Shown here: positions 5,801 to 6,427 of the stretch, piece by piece
Layout: every line of letters starts with the position of its first letter
How positions within the stretch are numbered: the stretch's first letter is position 1
Origin: an uncultured Clostridia bacterium
Lineage (GTDB): Bacteria; Bacillota; Clostridia; Oscillospirales; Acutalibacteraceae
Length of the DNA: 6,427 bases
Reading direction: 5' to 3'
NCBI GenBank assembly: GCA_937896885.1
Contig: CALBNX010000020.1
Span: forward strand, 1 to 6,427
Position numbers and translations under genes: made by a program
Notes under the pieces: model-generated
Databases searched by the model: none
What the model was told of the DNA's origin: nothing
What the model saw: only the letters and a program-made list of their open reading frames with translations

Positions 5801-6427
5801 AAAGTATGTCTTAACACCCTTTGTTGTGAAGCCAAAGGTGAATGAAACTGTGTTCTCTTCTGAACCTGTGTAACCAGCTTCAACACCTTCAACATTAATA
5901 TCTGACATTGAAAGGGGTGATTCATAGCCGAGAAGCATTGCGATGAAGATAAGAGCATCGTCAACCCAACGCTCTCTTGCACCGCAAAGACACTCAACAA
6001 AGTATCTTGCAAGCTTTGCAAGGTCAGCATTTGTACCAACAAGCTTGTTGAGAGGAGCTGTTGTGCCAAGAGCTGTTGTGAACAAGCCTTTGAGACTGTT
6101 CCATGAGCTCTGGTCTTCCATACCGAGACCACCGAAGAGGTCGATAAGGAGCTGTGCAATTGCTTCATAAAGAGTCATGTTTGCAGATGAATCTGCAGTT
6201 GTATCTCTCTGAAGACCTACTGCAAGTGCTGAGAAGTCACCGTTAAGAACTTCTCTGAGGTCTGTGTAAACGTGCTCAAGGTTAAGAGCATAACCGTCAA
6301 CCTTAGCACCAAGAATTAATACCAAATGTTCGAAGAGCTTGCTAAGGATAGCTGAAAGCTTAAGAAGAGGCTGAGCGTTGCCCTTGGTCATTGCTGCACC
6401 GAAGTCATCAACAATATTACCCTTGAG
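2888..6427 (-). CDS. Giant secreted/surface dockerin protein, N-terminus cut by the window edge
   Basis: The frame is open to the right edge; 1179 residues and the stop (2888-2890) are visible. Numbering starts at the edge. The ATG at 6391 is internal: twelve open codons precede it and it has no ribosome binding site. Residues 1-185 are helix-rich (SAILSKLFEHLVLILGAKVD). About 190-315 are beta-rich. About 320-510 are beta-rich with nine Trp (335, 356, 360, 408, 412, 427, 466, 469, 500). About 577-652 fit a FIVAR-type helical unit (YDTTAAEWLAFQAAIENAQ); 788-882 look like a second, weaker one. A further helical stretch runs to about 985. Residues 999-1097 form an X-like beta module, and 1098-1179 a dockerin. 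Its two calcium loops are DMNGDGYIDNVD (1099-1110) and DSNGDTFTDNVD (1133-1144). FIVAR units and dockerins point to an extracellular binding or assembly role. No catalytic domain is recognisable. It is followed at 31 bp by the cohesin-like gene. Confidence 0.9.
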   Translation of the reverse strand, partial: LKGNIVDDFGAAMTKGNAQPLLKLSAILSKLFEHLVLILGAKVDGYALNLEHVYTDLREVLNGDFSALAVGLQRDTTADSSANMTLYEAIAQLLIDLFGGLGMEDQSSWNSLKGLFTTALGTTAPLNKLVGTNADLAKLARYFVECLCGARERWVDDALIFIAMLLGYESPLSMSDINVEGVEAGYTGSEENTVSFTFGFTTKGVKTYFNNGRYRTNNGALENQTTGFDGDYSLRFIDAEVVNAAGDRKGYTKWGDNGYVMAANTSASDSVTITGITEKIETWTLKVQYTIIYPDGSESDPIFYTNSFAVTTKQNDALSVTNANKVTLEPDTTDWMSSYGETCASDYYVTALHGKWIINWKNIYINENEELKKAETPVLSITDNSYEYLQKAADGVTKPVFENSVHSWAKIWVNGYGYYKDNGNGTWSICSDDQLANLSTNLNSVSPVYLNGSTTSLSNDDIQGLWFKWYGNKVNPTINNLTPVPYGTAYNQTSPYQQIWLVESATGRGEFEADFTTYGSSLKLSVTGDASNKNGEAYATEVDELDVNTINPYIVLYNSYGLEAKLKDALKVNAENYDTTAAEWLAFQAAIENAQEQLFGEWVAANFANNHKTAEAYPYTDEDGNAATLEAGSSTFQLAGIKLDEAMADLEKCKVDDAEGSAGAGEFNERDYSPSDIEHPLNGIYKELMAMDAKGYKNHEYVLYRWFKFSDLRESIRYVINAATRPEDAQNTLVGVPLDNEGIDGVVNAVSDAEIKEVIAGMVAAPTQEAIDAANDAINAWLALPLNYSLDALNTKVGDMKTTEARLISKYDSNEEYYLDKALSDYGNVAADGWSAGSYANYVAKRAEAQAVATKADSNTATQYEIHSARYEFLVAYNALVRAADEVDMSALKETNALSEDILAKLGTDEEYALKAEYVAQFDSYEEAKKAAYEELVMRAGYSVPYDEAEYIVGGEYTAEFALKNEGMYTAVKKQNWVNEINTNLANVNAYFVTEAAIPTLAVKDGFDSVIIDTYADAFFGFESGITGVIYGIETLGYATGFETFYALADVLTTTEGDEYLQITASDDVEGYESTGSLIEVIDADGNVLETYYFVYFGDMNGDGYIDNVDATAAETYALTEEAESVYAMLAGDSNGDTFTDNVDATAIATAALNEDGYPVQEDIAALYWETILPEYEMM
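2996..3133 (-). other. Two-loop dockerin domain within the large protein
   Basis: Two 12-residue loops, 34 residues apart, both carry Asp or Asn at the calcium positions 1, 3, 5, 9 and 12. Both end in the same D-N-V-D-A-T-A. At the DNA level 2988-3004 and 3090-3106 are identical over 17 bases, so the duplication is preserved even at synonymous positions. Positions 10 and 11 (N, V), which in cellulosomal type I dockerins help choose the cohesin, are the same in both loops. Confidence 0.85.
3379..3433. repeat. 55-bp exact direct repeat of bases 1-55
   Basis: Bases 3379-3433 equal 1-55 at every position, in the same orientation and the same reading frame, encoding PTLAVKDGFDSVIIDTYA in both genes. 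The match stops at once after base 55 (T at 56, G at 3434), and on the other side the window ends. This is the entry point of the X module that precedes the dockerin, so the true repeat may continue beyond the window. Confidence 0.97.

Noticed and set aside
5725..6168. A 147-codon minus-strand frame inside the large gene
   Set aside because: It is a shadow of the large protein in another frame, very rich in Ser, Leu and Gln because it reads the host gene's codons off-frame, and it lacks its own ribosome site.
6389..6391. The ATG at 6391 as the true start of the large protein
   Set aside because: Twelve more open codons run to the window edge, no ribosome binding site precedes it, and a secreted protein of this type should begin with a signal peptide, which is absent here. 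The start must lie outside the window.

Overview
The window is low-GC DNA whose genes all lie on the minus strand. It most likely comes from a gut-type Clostridia, in the Ruminococcaceae/Oscillospiraceae neighbourhood. The reasons are strong AGGAG-type ribosome binding sites, AT-rich promoters, secreted multi-domain proteins with dockerin and cohesin-like modules, and intergenic DNA built from short stem-loop repeats (TGTAGGG... and CTCCCTCTGACGAGGGAG types) that I recall from such genomes. Species cannot be named from the sequence alone.

Layout, in direction of transcription (right to left). A very large secreted or surface protein enters from the right edge already open; 1179 residues are visible (6427-2888). 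It has a helical part, a beta-rich part, a Trp-rich beta region, FIVAR-like helical units, a linker-like 'X' module and a C-terminal two-loop dockerin. After 31 bp comes a 420-residue secreted protein with a cohesin-like N-terminal domain (2856-1594). After 65 bp comes a very short gene for a 37-residue peptide with a Gly/Asp-rich tail (1528-1415), and then a textbook rho-independent terminator (1344-1375). These three genes look like the end of one operon.

A 720-bp stretch without a credible gene (695-1414) follows. Besides the terminator it holds a mosaic of hairpin repeats, partly bounded by a 35-bp imperfect inverted repeat (891-925 / 1249-1283), a 7-bp tandem repeat, and a good sigma-A-type promoter (731-760) for the last gene. 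That gene (694 to the left edge, 231 residues visible) encodes another secreted cohesin-like protein. Its sequence runs at the left edge into the X module of the big protein, identical over exactly 55 bp (1-55 = 3379-3433), so it probably also ends in a dockerin.

Together the genes suggest a non-catalytic, cell-surface or extracellular assembly held by calcium-dependent dockerin/cohesin-type contacts; no glycoside hydrolase domain is visible. The items I find most interesting are the unannotated 37-residue peptide, the exact 55-bp shared module that coincides with the window edge, and the covarying 22-nt hairpins in the intergenic repeat cluster.
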